The translations under genes were made by a program, and so were the position numbers. From positions 178,019-242,018 of the forward strand of contig MNCI01026259.1 of the NCBI GenBank assembly GCA_015680685.1: 64,000 bases of DNA. The letters are read 5' to 3'. This DNA comes from Gnetum montanum. Its lineage: Eukaryota; Streptophyta; Gnetopsida; Gnetales; Gnetaceae. Under the pieces are notes generated by a model, which was not told the origin of the DNA, made no database searches, and saw only the letters and a list, made by a program, of their open reading frames with translations. Positions 13,456 through 24,960 of the stretch are shown in pieces (position 1 is the stretch's first letter; the number at the start of each line of letters is the position of its first letter).

Positions 13456-13475
13456 TTGGCACCACTAGCGAGGAT
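13456..13475 (+). other. Primer binding site of C
   Basis: TTGGCACCACTAGCGAGGAT abuts the LTR. It is a degenerate match to the plant tRNA-Asp-type site. Confidence 0.65.
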
Positions 13476-13619
13476 TGTTAGTCTTTTGTGTGCTATCTAG
13501 CCTTAGCAAGCTCCTCACTCACTTTGTTTGAACAAACCCATTATGTCAACAACTAATCACACTAAACGACTTAGGTAAGAGTACAACACACTAAGTTATT
13601 TGTTGTATAACACTAATAT

Positions 13620-15960
13620 GTCTTCTTCTAACAGGTGAGATGAATCCAACTCAAAAGTGCCCCAGGAATGTTGGATGATATATACTCATCCGGATGAGTA
13701 TATACCCAACTTCACCTTCATCTTACATCAGGATGAGTAGATGCAATGGAGGGACATGAAGGAAAACATTATATTGCCCCCTGATCAATTGGTTCCTGGA
13801 ATGTTGCTCCAAACTCTCACCAAATTTGACATTCAAGATCAAGTTGAGGAGTACATGATGGAGGATCACGATTATTAGGACTATCATTTAAATGAGACAC
13901 AACATAAGTGGGACCTGCAACAGGCCAAACACCATGAACGAGCAAAGGGAAAATGGTCCAGTAACCCTTTGTCCCTATAGACCCAACACGATGATGAGGA
14001 ACCTGTTCCTTGCAATTCTTATTCTTTCACATCTCTACCCCCATGTCAAAACATCCAATCCATCATACAGAATAGAGGTTCAAGTGACCGAGAGATCCCC
14101 AATGTTGAGGGATCTCCTTGAGGAGATCATGATGAAGGTGAAGATGGACATGATGATTGAATTCATTGTCATAGAAGATGAGGTGATCGACATAGTGGGG
14201 TGGTAGTCCCTCCCTCTCTGCTCATTCCCCTCTTTCCATCTTAGCTTCATCAAGTTTTGAATCTAACCACAATCATCGTAGGAGGGATCATGATGATGAT
14301 GATCGAGGAGGTCAATGAGGACAATGTGACCGAGGGCATGAGCAGTCACAAGAGGATCACTATCACGAAAGAAGAGGTAGTAAAGACCATCATGGACACC
14401 ATGGTCATCATTAGGACCATGAATTTAATGAAGCACTACTTACCACTTGAAGCATGCTCAACATAGCAGAGGCAATTTACATACCTACCAGGCATTTGCG
14501 AGCTAGCTGGATCAAGCACCTCGATATGAACAACATTCCCAAGTTTGAAGGGGGATATAACTGTGATCCGCAGACTCACCTGCAAGCATTTCATGATGCC
14601 TACACCCTGTAGAATATTGAAAATGAATGGTAGAAACTCAAGCTATTCCCTCAAACACTCATCAAGGAGGTAGAAAGCTAGTACTAGTCTTTGGAGCCAG
14701 AATCAATCAGGCGATGGAATATGATGCTAGAGCTCTTCAATGACAAATATCAAACTTACTTCAGAGTGTCTAATATGAGATGAAAAATCCAAGGTGGAAA
14801 CAAGATAGCCATGAGCCCTTAAATGTAACCATGAGCATATATTACTTGTTGTTACACCGATGCCCTGGTCATGGCTACTCTCAGTGGCAGAAACTCTGCC
14901 ATGTCATAGATGGGTTTCATTTGGAAATAAGAAGGACCCTTGGCGTTCATGCTCAAGGATGGCTATCCAAGTTAAGGGCTCATCAGCTTTAGAAATTAAT
15001 TGAGCAAGTACCAAAGAGGGGGAACTACAAAAATGGGAAAGTGAAAAGGAATATAATCAGGACCCTTCCATCTAAAAGAGGAAGGTTCGATTCTATGAAG
15101 ACAAAGAGGAGTCATCTCTAAATGCAATGGTGAACAAGAAGACTTTACCTATATAAAAGTTCACTTCTAAAATTTTGGCCAAGGTGGACAAGATGTGGGA
15201 TTCTTTAGATGAAAAATTCCAAAGTGTTCTAAAAATTGCTAAAGAATCCAAAGAATAGAGTAATGATCAAGATCAATGAAGGAGAAAAGAGGTTGAACAT
15301 GCCTATCACAAAGGTAAGGGAATGGTTGCTATAGTAGAATAAGTGGTAGACTCAAACACTAAGGAAGATAATGGATGTGACATATGCTAGTATGAAGATC
15401 CTAAGGGATGTTTCCTCGTGGTGTTACATTTGTAAGAATTTGGGGTGTATGCTCTAAACCCTCGCTTAGCAAAAAGGAAAACACCTTGAAGATTGCCTTA
15501 TCCCGAAGGCAATTCCAGGTAGTTCCACTAGTAGCATGGATATCATCCAAGTGGAGCCCCATCGCAATCGTATGAGCACTACCAGCACCCACAGTCATGG
15601 GGGATGCCACCCCCAAGGTAGTAGTACCCTTATCGATAGCCAGATCCTTATGGGTACTACATTCAGTAGCCAATCTTCCAGTGGGACTCTTCTAGTCACG
15701 CAACCTTCCAAAATCATTATTACTCACCAGAATACTTTTGGGTCCAATCTCCATCACTTAAGGGAGAAAACCCACATTTGCACTATCCTCTACCACCTCC
15801 TTCAGCCATACCTATCCATAAACCCTCAACTCAACTACCTCCTGCTCTGCCCATGCAGGGAGAAATACCTCCATAACCACAGTAGCATAATGCCACAAGC
15901 ACTGTCAATTTACAACTAGCTCCCTAGCCGAGCAGATCAGAATCAAAACCATGGAAACAT
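13620..15960 (+). pseudogene. gag of element C (decayed)
   Basis: Homologous to gag of B, D and E. Recognisable blocks are the YIPTSPSSYI/TFILHQDE region near 13700, LDMNNIPKFEGGYN near 14523, a capsid-like core to HRCPGHGYSQWQKLCHVIDG (14850), and a lysine-rich linker. The zinc-knuckle-like segment CDIC..EDPKGC lies near 15376. A proline-rich tail runs to about 15960. Several stops and frame changes are present. The arginine/methionine-rich ORFs at 13892 and 14257 are shadow frames of the His/Arg/Asp-rich linker. Confidence 0.78.
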
Positions 15961-16089
15961 TCTTTCTTCCAGCTTAATAACCTAAACACAACCTCACACT
16001 CATCTATGGCTAGTGCCCCTGCATATCCAATTGCCTCTAACACTCAATCCTTTGAGCAACCTTCAAGCCAAACACATTCCAATGTGCAA

Positions 16090-16600
16090 ACCATCATGTT
16101 AACACATGCTATGATGGACTGGATTAAGGTAGGTCATCTCCCTCAGAAATTGGCTGATCCAAGAAGCCCCCTCATATACCTTTAGGTAGCAAGGAACCAA
16201 CCATGCAAAGCTCTTTTGGATTCAAGGTCAAGTATCAACCTAATTTCACATGATATGTATAAGACTTGGAACCTTACCCCATTGAAGGAGAGCAACATTT
16301 GGCTCAAGTTAATAGACCAATCCATTACTATTCCCTTGGGATTGGTAGAAGATATTGTGACCACCATTTGTGGGTGGTCCTACCCTACTGATTTCCTAGT
16401 GATCTGTGTCAATAACTACAAGGTGGACTTCTCGATTATAATGGGAAGAGCATGGCTCAACATGGTGGATGCACGTTTGGGACTCCAAGATCTTTCCCTT
16501 GAAATTTCCAAAGAAAATCCCTTTGGGAAGATCAAGAAAAAGTGTGTTCCATGCATTGCATACAGTGACTCCACATGCAACTGTGTGCAGCAATTCTAGT
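16090..16600 (+). pseudogene. Aspartic protease region of C
   Basis: A long open stretch, best at 16216-16599. The active-site region reads LLDSRSSINLISHDMY near 16213, so the catalytic DSG is changed to DSR. It is followed by PLGLVEDIVTTICGWSYP (16336), IIMGRAWLNMVDARLGLQDL (16437) and LEISKENPFGKIKKK (16500). The block upstream (MLTHAMMDWIK near 16098) is shared with E. Confidence 0.82.
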
Positions 16601-16689
16601 CTATTAAGTAGACATCCATTCAAACATGTAGTCAGTGAGCCACCAAATTACAAGTTCAACGATGCTTGTACATAATAGCCACTGATCAA

Positions 16690-18225
16690 GAAGGCACCCA
16701 GTGGTTGACCGTTGATTCTAATAGTGACATCCTATATATGAAACCCTCTGAGAGCCTTGTATGTACCTATATGGGGAGCATAGATGAACTGGAATAGGTC
16801 CATCAAGAACTTTCCACTACTAATGATGCTACTTATTAGGGAAAGATGTAGATCCCTAAAAGCTTTAAATAGGAGCCCTTAGAACTAAAGCCCTTATTGG
16901 TCAATCTGGAATATGCATTTTTGCAAAATAGTAAGCCAATAATAATCAATGCCACTCTTGCTACTAAGCAAAAGAAGAAGTTGCTAAGGATGGTGAACAA
17001 GTGGTTGACTACCTTTGCATGATCATATCCTAAGCTAATGGGGATTGATCCAAGGATATGCCAACATCGAATATATATCAACCCTTCCATGAAGCCATGA
17101 TGACAGCTGCAAAGACAATTAAATCCCAAACTTAAACAGATCGTCAAGGATGAAATTGAGCAATTGTTGAAATTCATCTACCACATTGTGAATAGCAAGT
17201 GGGTTAGCCCAATTGTTATTGTATCAAAAAAGGATTGTAAATGGAGAGTCTATATCGATTTCCAATTACTAAACATGGCAACCTTTAAGGATCATTTTCC
17301 ACTCCCATTTGTGGACCAGGTGTTGGATACCATTTCAAGGCATTATTACTATAGTTTACTAGATGGTTACAATGACTATAACCAAATCTAGATTGCACTA
17401 GAGAACTAGGCCAAGACAACATTTACGAGTCCCTAGGGAACTTTCGCATACAGGAAGATGCCCTTTGGCCTATTTAATGCATCTACAACCTTCCAATGCC
17501 TTGTCCTCAGAATCTAACTTATGGCTCAACTAGCAAAAGAGCCACCTAATGGTCTAAGAAGGCATTATTTTGGGGCATTGAACTTCACAAGTAAGGATCA
17601 GAGTGGATCCTAAGAAATTCAAGGGTATCCAAGGAATTACTAGTCAGCCAAGAATTGTAAGGGATGTTCAGTCATTCCTTGGACACTAGTTACTATCGAT
17701 GCTTCAGTGAGAATTTTTTGAAGATCGCCAAGCTATTGGTGGAGATAACCAAGAAAGATGCCCCATTTTTCGGACTAGGGAACGTGAATCTGCATTCCAA
17801 ATGATGAAGCAAAAACTCATAGAGACTCTAATTCTATGAGCCCCCAATTGGTCCAGACCATTTCACATCATGAAAAATGTGTCTAATTATGCATTGGAAG
17901 TCATGCTCACATAGTTGGATGACAAAAAGTATCCATATTACATCCACTATGCAAGCCACAGTATTGTGGATGCTCAGCTAAATTACACCACCACCAAAAA
18001 TGAGTTAATGGAAGTGGTGTTTGCCTTGGAAAATTTCTGCCACTATGTGCTTGGATACAAGGTGTTTGTGCATATGGACCATAGTACCATTTGGTTCCTT
18101 ATGAACAAACCAATAGTGAGCCCCTGTGTTATATGGTGGCTTGTGATCCTTTAAGAATTCGATCTTACTATGATAGATAAAAAGGAAACTAAGAATGTAA
18201 TGGCCAATCACTTATCTTGATTACG
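16690..18225 (+). pseudogene. Reverse transcriptase and RNase H of C, catalytic box deleted
   Basis: RT begins after the spacer: NSKWVSPIVIVSKKDCKWRVYIDF (split here as NSKWVSPIVIV at 17192 and WRVYIDF at 17240), YYYSLLDGYNDYNQI (17345), KMPFGLFNASTTFQ (17456). Sequence then jumps from LVLRI (17500) to the region equivalent to LNWQK (about 17525). Roughly 110 bp present in A and B, including the F-M-D-D box, is missing. RNase H follows: DDKKYPYYIHYASHSIVDAQ (17918), ALENFCHYVLGYKVFVHMDHSTIW (part at 18030-18095), KNVMANHLS (18193). Without the catalytic aspartates this RT is inactive. Confidence 0.87.
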
Positions 18226-18364
18226 ATGGAATAGCATGGAGGAGGAAAGCCCACTCTCTGACTAGTTTCCAAATGAACTCCTCTTTACTAGAGCAATTAC
18301 GATGGAGGCTCCCACAGAAGAAAATTGGTTTCATGACATCCTTACCTATCTTCTTACATAAGAG

Positions 18365-19680
18365 CTACCAAAGGAGTTGGACCATCTAAAGAAACAACAG
18401 TTTCTTCATAGATCCAAGCACTTCATAGAAATTAATGGACACCTCTACAAGGTGTGTATGGATGGCTTGGTTCGATGGTGCATCCCTGATGCAAATCAAC
18501 TACACGTCCTCCAAGATGCTCATGAGGGCCATTGTGGACACCATTATGCAGGAGGGTGCACAACCATTAAGATCCTACTCGTAGGATACTACTAGCCTAT
18601 ACTCTTCAGAGATGCTCAATGGTTCATCCACTCCTATGATCAATGTCAAAGAGATGGTAGGATGATGACGAGAATGGAGGAAACTCAATAGTGGATTCAA
18701 CAACTAGAACCCTTTGACATTTGGGGCAATGACTTCATGGGCCCCATTGCACCCATGTCAAACAGGAAGCCATACATCATTGTTGCAGTGGCCTATTGTA
18801 CCAAGTGGGCAAAGGTGATAACCATCATCGACTATTCCTCAACCACAGCTACGTGGTTTGTTTAGCAGCAAATCGTGAATAGGTTTGGGGTGCCGCATGC
18901 ACTCATTTCAAATAATGGCACTCACTTCATGGGTGCTAGTTTTTGCAAACTCATGCAGTGTTTGGGAGTAGAACATAAATTAACAACACCCTATCACCCC
19001 CAAGCCAATGGGTTAGCTGAAGTAACAAACCAAGAGATTACAAAAATCCTAACTAGAACGATTAGCAAATATCGAAGGGATTGGAGCACAAAACTTAACG
19101 ACGTCCTTTGAGCCTACCGCTCAACCTGGAAACTTCCTATAGGCTAATCCCCTTATGAGTTGGTTTATGAAAAACTACTAATGCTCTTAATTCAAGCATA
19201 ACTCCAAACACTATCCACTACAAGTGACTTAGGTCTTAACTTATCCCTAGCACAACAAGAGCAGCTCATCAACTTGAATGTGCTAGATGAGAATTGGTTA
19301 GTAGCCCTATCATCAAATAAGGTACTTAAGGCATATAATAAACAATGTCATAACCTTAGGATTTTGAAGGTAACCTTTCAACATAGAGATAAGGTTCTCT
19401 ATTGGAATCCCACACATGTGCTATAATGGACCAAGTTTCAAACACTATGGAAAGGACCTTATATTGTTTTCGAGACCTTTCCATCTGGGGCCCTATTCAT
19501 ACACAAACCTAAAGACCCAACAAACACATAGTTGGTCAACATGCAATAATTAAAACCCTTCCATGAACTACACCAAACCAGTGTTGCTACCAATTCGTCA
19601 AATGGTCAACCCCATTCCATCTTTCGAATCTCCTCCTCCAAGCTTCGTCATGGGGGAGATTGCTGCCCATATTAAAACAG
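18365..19680 (+). pseudogene. Integrase and C-terminal end of Pol, element C
   Basis: The zinc-binding N-terminus is DAHEGHCGHHYAGG (18515) and CQRDGR (18645). In the core, FDIWGNDFMGPI (18715) keeps the first Asp. The second is again SNNGTHF (18907), as in B, where family enzymes have DNGTHF. PYHPQANGLAEVTNQEI (18990) holds the Glu region. The C-terminal domain ends VLYWNPTHVL (19397), WKGPYIVFETFPSGALF (19450) and FRISSSKLRHGGDCCPY (19623). The purine-rich DNA at this last position (TCATGGGGGAGA) resembles the polypurine tract before the 3' LTR. Confidence 0.86.
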
Positions 19681-21190
19681 TTTTCCTAGCTTCTTAGGTC
19701 TTTCCTATATATTTTTTTACACATTTTTTACACCATCATTCATACATTTAACATTTCTTATCTACTCTTTCTCTTTTTTTATATACAAATATATTTAACC
19801 TTTAGTCGTTTTATTCTGTTTTATTTTAGTTATTTTCCTCTATTTAGTTTTGCTAATAAAGTCATCTTATTGCCACATAATGTGATGGTGTGATGGTTGT
19901 ACCCAACAAGGGCATGCTTATTATGGGTTGCCTATTATATCTAGTTCTTACCTTAGCATTTCAGTTTCAAGAAACTAAGTTACACTTTCTTTCATGCAAC
20001 AAGCAGTGAGTCCATGACATCTGACCACTCACACTTTTCTATGATGTCCTGGGATCAAGAGAAGTATAGTTCCTTTACAATTAATCAACCCCAATAAATC
20101 TTTCACCTTGGTGGATTCCAAAATTGGGAAGGATCTGAGTAGTAAGGAAAAGGATGTGACATCAAGGGGATGTGGTGGACCACGTATCCTCCTACGATCT
20201 CTCGTGCATTGCTTCCCTTAGGGATTCCTTCCTATTCCATGGCCACGAATAACATGAAGCTAACATGTCCTTACATGGTGTGGTTCCCATTTTAAAAAAA
20301 AATAAAAAATAAAAAAAATGGGAATTCAAAGCACACCCCTTGGACCAACCAAAATGTCCTTACATGATGTTGTTCCCATTCAAAAAAAAACACAATAATG
20401 GGAATTCAAAGCACACCCCTTAGATCAAATCTTGGGCTACAAGAACTAGTTATGGAACTCAGACGCCATGTTACCCGGATCTAACCATCTCCTTTAGCTA
20501 AGGCCCTTCCTTACTTCCTACTTCCCTTTCCTTTTATATAAGGAATGAGATTTGGTCTCTGCGGGCATGTGTATGTCCTAAGTGAGTGGGTTGGTATTAG
20601 TCCATCACTACGATGTCACTGGCCATGGTCAATCTTGATCTAGACCTAGAACAGATTCTTATTGGGTCACTTAACCACGTACTTCACAAAGGGATTGTAT
20701 CAATCTTGACCATGGCACTCCATTCCACATGCTCTCCCTCTCATCCATTGCTCTTCATTTCTCACCTCACTGTCAGTTTCATGTTTTGATCATGTATCTT
20801 GGTTTTCTGGTACTTGTAAATCCTTTAGTTAGTTCTTAGAGGTACAAGTATTAATCCTCAATGACCATTAATTAACTATGGGATCCACGAACTCCTAGGT
20901 TGAGGATGTGCAAGGGCAACCAAGGCTGGAGCCTACTATGGGAAAGGCCCACTTGCATATCCATTGGTACCACTTGTTAATCTCCTACCCTTTGATCTAA
21001 TATGATGACCATTTCTATGCTACCCATCGTGAGGGTCTCCATCGCCCAAGCTCCATCTTTTGATGTTTTCCTAGATTTAATTCTTCTTTTGCACTTGACA
21101 CCCCTTCCACTTTGTTTCAGGATGTCCTTGGATCTCTACGCCCTCAAACAACTCTAGTTTTATGCTAAAATTCATAAATTTGGGCCTTTC
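19681..21190 (+). other. Conserved 3' noncoding block of element C
   Basis: About 1.5 kb with no ORF, between Pol and the extra ORF. It shares short conserved blocks with the same region of B, D and E: GTGAGTCCATGACATC (20007), AGGATGTGACATCAAGGGGA (20151) and the GAGCCTACTATGGGAAAGGC region (20930). It also holds an A-rich tract bracketed by TTCCCATT and AATGGGAATTCAAAGCACAC. That segment is partly duplicated in tandem (20265-20353 and 20354-20430). Confidence 0.75.
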
Positions 21191-21194
21191 CTTC

Positions 21195-21325
21195 ATTGGT
21201 CAATGGTGGTTAATGTAGCTAAATAGCTGTGTCAACGTAGCCCCATATACGTAGCCACTTGCGTTTACACGGCCCCATTTACGCAGCCTCATCGATGCAT
21301 CACCCAAACTGCTATATATATGTGT
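21195..21325 (+). promoter_or_regulatory. Internal LTR-like promoter upstream of the extra ORF (C)
   Basis: This block repeats, in the same order, three signatures of C's own LTR U3: TCAACGTAGCC at 21232 (LTR TCAACGAAGCC), CCTCATCGATGCATC at 21287 (LTR CCCCATCAATGCATC), and GCTATATATATG with a TATA box at 21313 (LTR GCTATAAATATG). It is followed by a leader of about 550 bp and then the ORF start at 21866. The motif match is seen directly; promoter activity is inferred. Confidence 0.55.
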
Positions 21326-21513
21326 GTCATGCCTTAGCCTCTTACCCATTTGTTGATAATGCTAGGGGAGTTTTTCAAGTTTTCTATGTCCCATCTTCTT
21401 CTCGAGCACATAAGCTTCCTACCATTTGCCCCAATCCAACTATTCTTTCACCCTTTGGCTACCAGAGGTATGCTCTGCATTGTGGGGGCCCATGATTCGA
21501 TATTTGGGAACAT

Positions 21514-21726
21514 GAGGGTTAACCCAAGAATTAACGCATTGAAGACTTAATGCCTCTAAGGGTTAATCAAAGACTTAACACCTTCTAGGATTAATCAAAG
21601 ACTTGAAACCTCCTAGGGTTAATCAAAGACTTAACACCTCTTAGGGTTAATATAAACTTAATGCACCCTAGGGTAATCAAAACACCTCCTAGGATTAATC
21701 AACACACCTCCTAGGGTTGATCGAAG
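21514..21726 (+). repeat. Short tandem array in the leader of the extra ORF
   Basis: About seven degenerate copies of a 24-29 bp unit, CCTCCTAGGGTTAATCAAAG followed by ACTTAACA. The core TAGGGTTAA looks like the plant telomere repeat TTTAGGG, but the longer unit shows it is a separate minisatellite. It lies between the internal TATA box and the ORF start. Confidence 0.85.
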
Positions 21727-21865
21727 AATTCACTTACGTACACCACCTTAGATCAAATAGAATGCACATGTCATTGTCATAGCCAAGCCATCATGAGAAG
21801 GCATCTTATTGCCATTTTGAGGCAACACACACACATTTTGATTCATGGTTATGCTATGATTGCAG

Positions 21866-24723
21866 ATGGTACCAAAACCAAGATGTCCAAGGAAGGAAGG
21901 ACAATCACAACCTCAGGAGAAACAACCTAGAATTGGATGAGAATGAGGCATGCAACCTCAAGAGCACACAGAGGGATCGCATGCAAGTGGCCCTCTCTAC
22001 GAGGGATCCAACATGGAATTTGTTCATCAGATTCTTGAAGAAGAGATTTCCACAAAATAATCATGTGGGGATGAGACTCCAACAAGAGTGCCACAGCTTG
22101 AGGTCACCTTGTCCAGGGCCTGCCTCAATACTATCAAGCCGAAAGAGCTGCAATGAATGATCCTTCAAGAATTAAAATTCAGACCATTCCTAGAAAGTGC
22201 ACCAAAGGAAGTCAAAACTCAGCTGCAAAATTCTCCCATGTGGCCAATCATCATGTCCAGTGGTGGTGGTATTTGAAGGAAACCTATCTCTTTTGGACAA
22301 ATTAGCAACCAGGGTCATGAGTAAGAATTAAAAATATCCATGTGTCTTACTCTGTAGAGGCAATCATGCAAGCTCTTGGGTTGCCTGAGACTAGGGATAA
22401 TGTGGTAGAAATTTCAAAATAAGCAGACCCCAAGGTGAAGGCATAGTGAACCAGGCAATGTTATGGGGTGGACCATAAAGAGTTTGGCACATTAACCACT
22501 GCAGAATGAGTTTACTTCAAAATTACATCTTACCACTTAAATCCAATGGTAAGACCCAACAAAATCACTACCTTCTCTACTTGTGCATGTGTTTCTTTAA
22601 GCAGGAAATTTCCCATCGACCTTGCATAGTTACTCTTCCTAGAAATTGAGAAATGGTTTTCAAAAAATGAATGTGGAAGGCAAGCTTTTCCCTTTTCCTT
22701 CCTGATCAGAAAATTGTGGAAACGGGTAGGGATAACATGATATGCCAATAACACACTCTGTCATGCCCCAATTTCCTCATGGAAAAAAATGATGAAAGAT
22801 AAAACACTTTCCATAACTAGAATGGAGGAAAAGCAACCACCACCTCCACCGTTTGCACAAGCAATAGGGTCAAACTCGCAGATGATTGTAGAGCACATAC
22901 CCAAGATCTAACAGTTGCTCCTATGCAATCAGGAACAATAGGTAGGAACCAGCGATGGTGGAGATCCTTCTATGTATCACCCTACCTTGAGCCATTTAGA
23001 ACAAGTGGCTTGATCTATGAGCTTGTTGGAGAGGGAAAGGTCGATGCTTTCGGCCACACAAACACAAGTGCCCCCGAGAACAGACCCCAGCACCCAATAA
23101 GTAACGATGTCAATGACCCAAAAATTATTTCCAGAAATTTTAGGGAATGCCACTACTTTCTCATTCCTCTTGGAGGAGGGTGAAGGGGAAACTATCTTAG
23201 CAATGTAGCACCAAGGGCAAGAAGTCATGGAAGAAGTTATTGCCAATACGATCGCCATGGCTCTCAATGCACCTATGGCACTTGTACCAGACCTACATGG
23301 GCTTAGAGATGTGCAGACATCTATAGGTACTTAAAGTGGTAGACTCAATGTAGCACAACATGAGGAGTTGTTGGACTGACTGGTGGGAACCAGGCAACCG
23401 CTTCCGAATATCTTTGACCTTTTGGATAACATCACTACAACCCAGTTAAAGCTGCTCTTGGCAAAGGGAAAATGCCTCATCCTAGAGGAGCAACTAGAAG
23501 TAGCTCAGGTAGATAATCAATTCTTAGCTATGAAGGTTGCCCAACTAGGGGCCCAACTTGCTGATATGGTAATATGCAACTGTGAAGTCACCATAGATGA
23601 AACTCTTCAATAGCTTCCAATCAAGCTCCAAAAGGTCAAGTATGAGTAGGAGTCAATGATCTTCAACAAGTCCTTAGTGGAAGCCCATTCTTATTATCTA
23701 AATAAGGACTTGATAGAGGTTTGCCAAGAGAATGTTGGTTTAACCACTAAAGTTCATCGCCTATGCAATGTTGGTCTCAAAAGTCAACAAATCAAAGATT
23801 TTATCTGCTAACAGCAAGAGGAGCTGGCTAGGGTAAACATTGATGTAAGGATATTAGCTACTAAAAATTGCAATTTATCAATGGAGGAAGTCTAAGCATT
23901 GCGATAGAAGATAGTCATTGAAATCGTCACTTGGAAGAATGAGGTCCTCAAGTTTGAACAAGTAAAAAATCACTACAAGGACCAAGTCATGTTGCAAAAA
24001 GAAATTAAAAGTAAATAAATCCAAGTCACAAAGGCTAAGATGAATCAATCCCTCCAATATCTCAAAGAAGGAGGCAAGGTGTGGCAACCCATCTTTGATG
24101 GATTAAACACCTACAACGAAGCTGAGACTTGTCTCAAGGAGCTACAGATTGAAGAAATGATAGAATATATGGAACTAGCTAACCTTCATTATGCAAACCT
24201 AGCCATGCTTATAGTTGGGAGGCTGTGGTTAGACCTTGAGACGCAAGTGGCCACCTCGTATTTGTTATACGAGGGTGAGTTCAAGGTGCATAAGGAGATA
24301 AAGCAAAAGTTGGAAATAGCAAATGCAGAACTCGAAGTTCTTTGCACCCTCTTTGAAGGGCAACACTTTGTTGCAAAGAACTTAGCCTAATGAATAGATG
24401 ACTACCAGTGGCTACAAGCATCAATCTGAGTGTTCGACATCAAAAGAAAATAGTTTGTGGCCTAGTTTGTCAATTTAAAGGAGCTATTCCCTACACTTCC
24501 ATATCCTTGGGATGTTCCTATTCTGGCACACATTGGCAAATCCACTTAGATTGTGAAAAACCCCATAAGTAAAGAAGACAAAATGAGGGCTCTATTGGAG
24601 GTTTTCCAATTACCTCCAGAAGTTGCAACAACTGCAGGACAACCACAACCACCACCTCAACCACCACATGTACCTAAAGCTAGTGAGGGCCCGTTAGAAA
24701 CACCACCACTAGGAACTGTATAA
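21866..24723 (+). pseudogene. Env-position ORF of element C (transposon-protein domain plus coiled coil)
   Basis: The frame begins MVPKPRCPRKEG and ends with a proline-rich tail PPLGTV. It is homologous across its length to 51476-54245 in element D. The N-terminal third has NSPMWPIIMSSGG (22222) and a segment ending FPFSFLIRKLWKRVGIT near 22687. The matching D segment ends PFPCLIKKLCQHAGI, which resembles the end of the 'putative plant transposon protein' domain found in post-pol ORFs of plant gypsy elements. The C-terminal half (23383-24390) is heptad-rich and probably coiled coil, with EYMELANLHYANLAMLIVG near 24160. Function is unknown; the position equals env-like ORFs of Athila elements. 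Stops and frameshifts break it. Confidence 0.7.
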
Positions 24724-24960
24724 CCCTCTTCAACAACTTTAGCATCTTGATGAGGTTGTGCATCCATTGTTGTCAGGGTATTCAATTTTGTTGTCCACGA
24801 ACACCACAATTTTGTAATTTTTTTTGTACACTCGAGAACTCGGTGTGTTGCTAGCGTCAATAGGTGTATTGAGATGTTTTTCTATGTGTGTCACTAGTAA
24901 CCTAGTATCTTCCAAATTGTAACAACCTCATGAATGAGTTTTCACTCAGTTATGGGGGTA

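Noticed and set aside
20565-20640. Possible tRNA or small RNA gene in the 3' noncoding block of C
   Set aside because: No cloverleaf or A/B box pattern could be built. No tRNA, rRNA or CRISPR array was found anywhere in the window.
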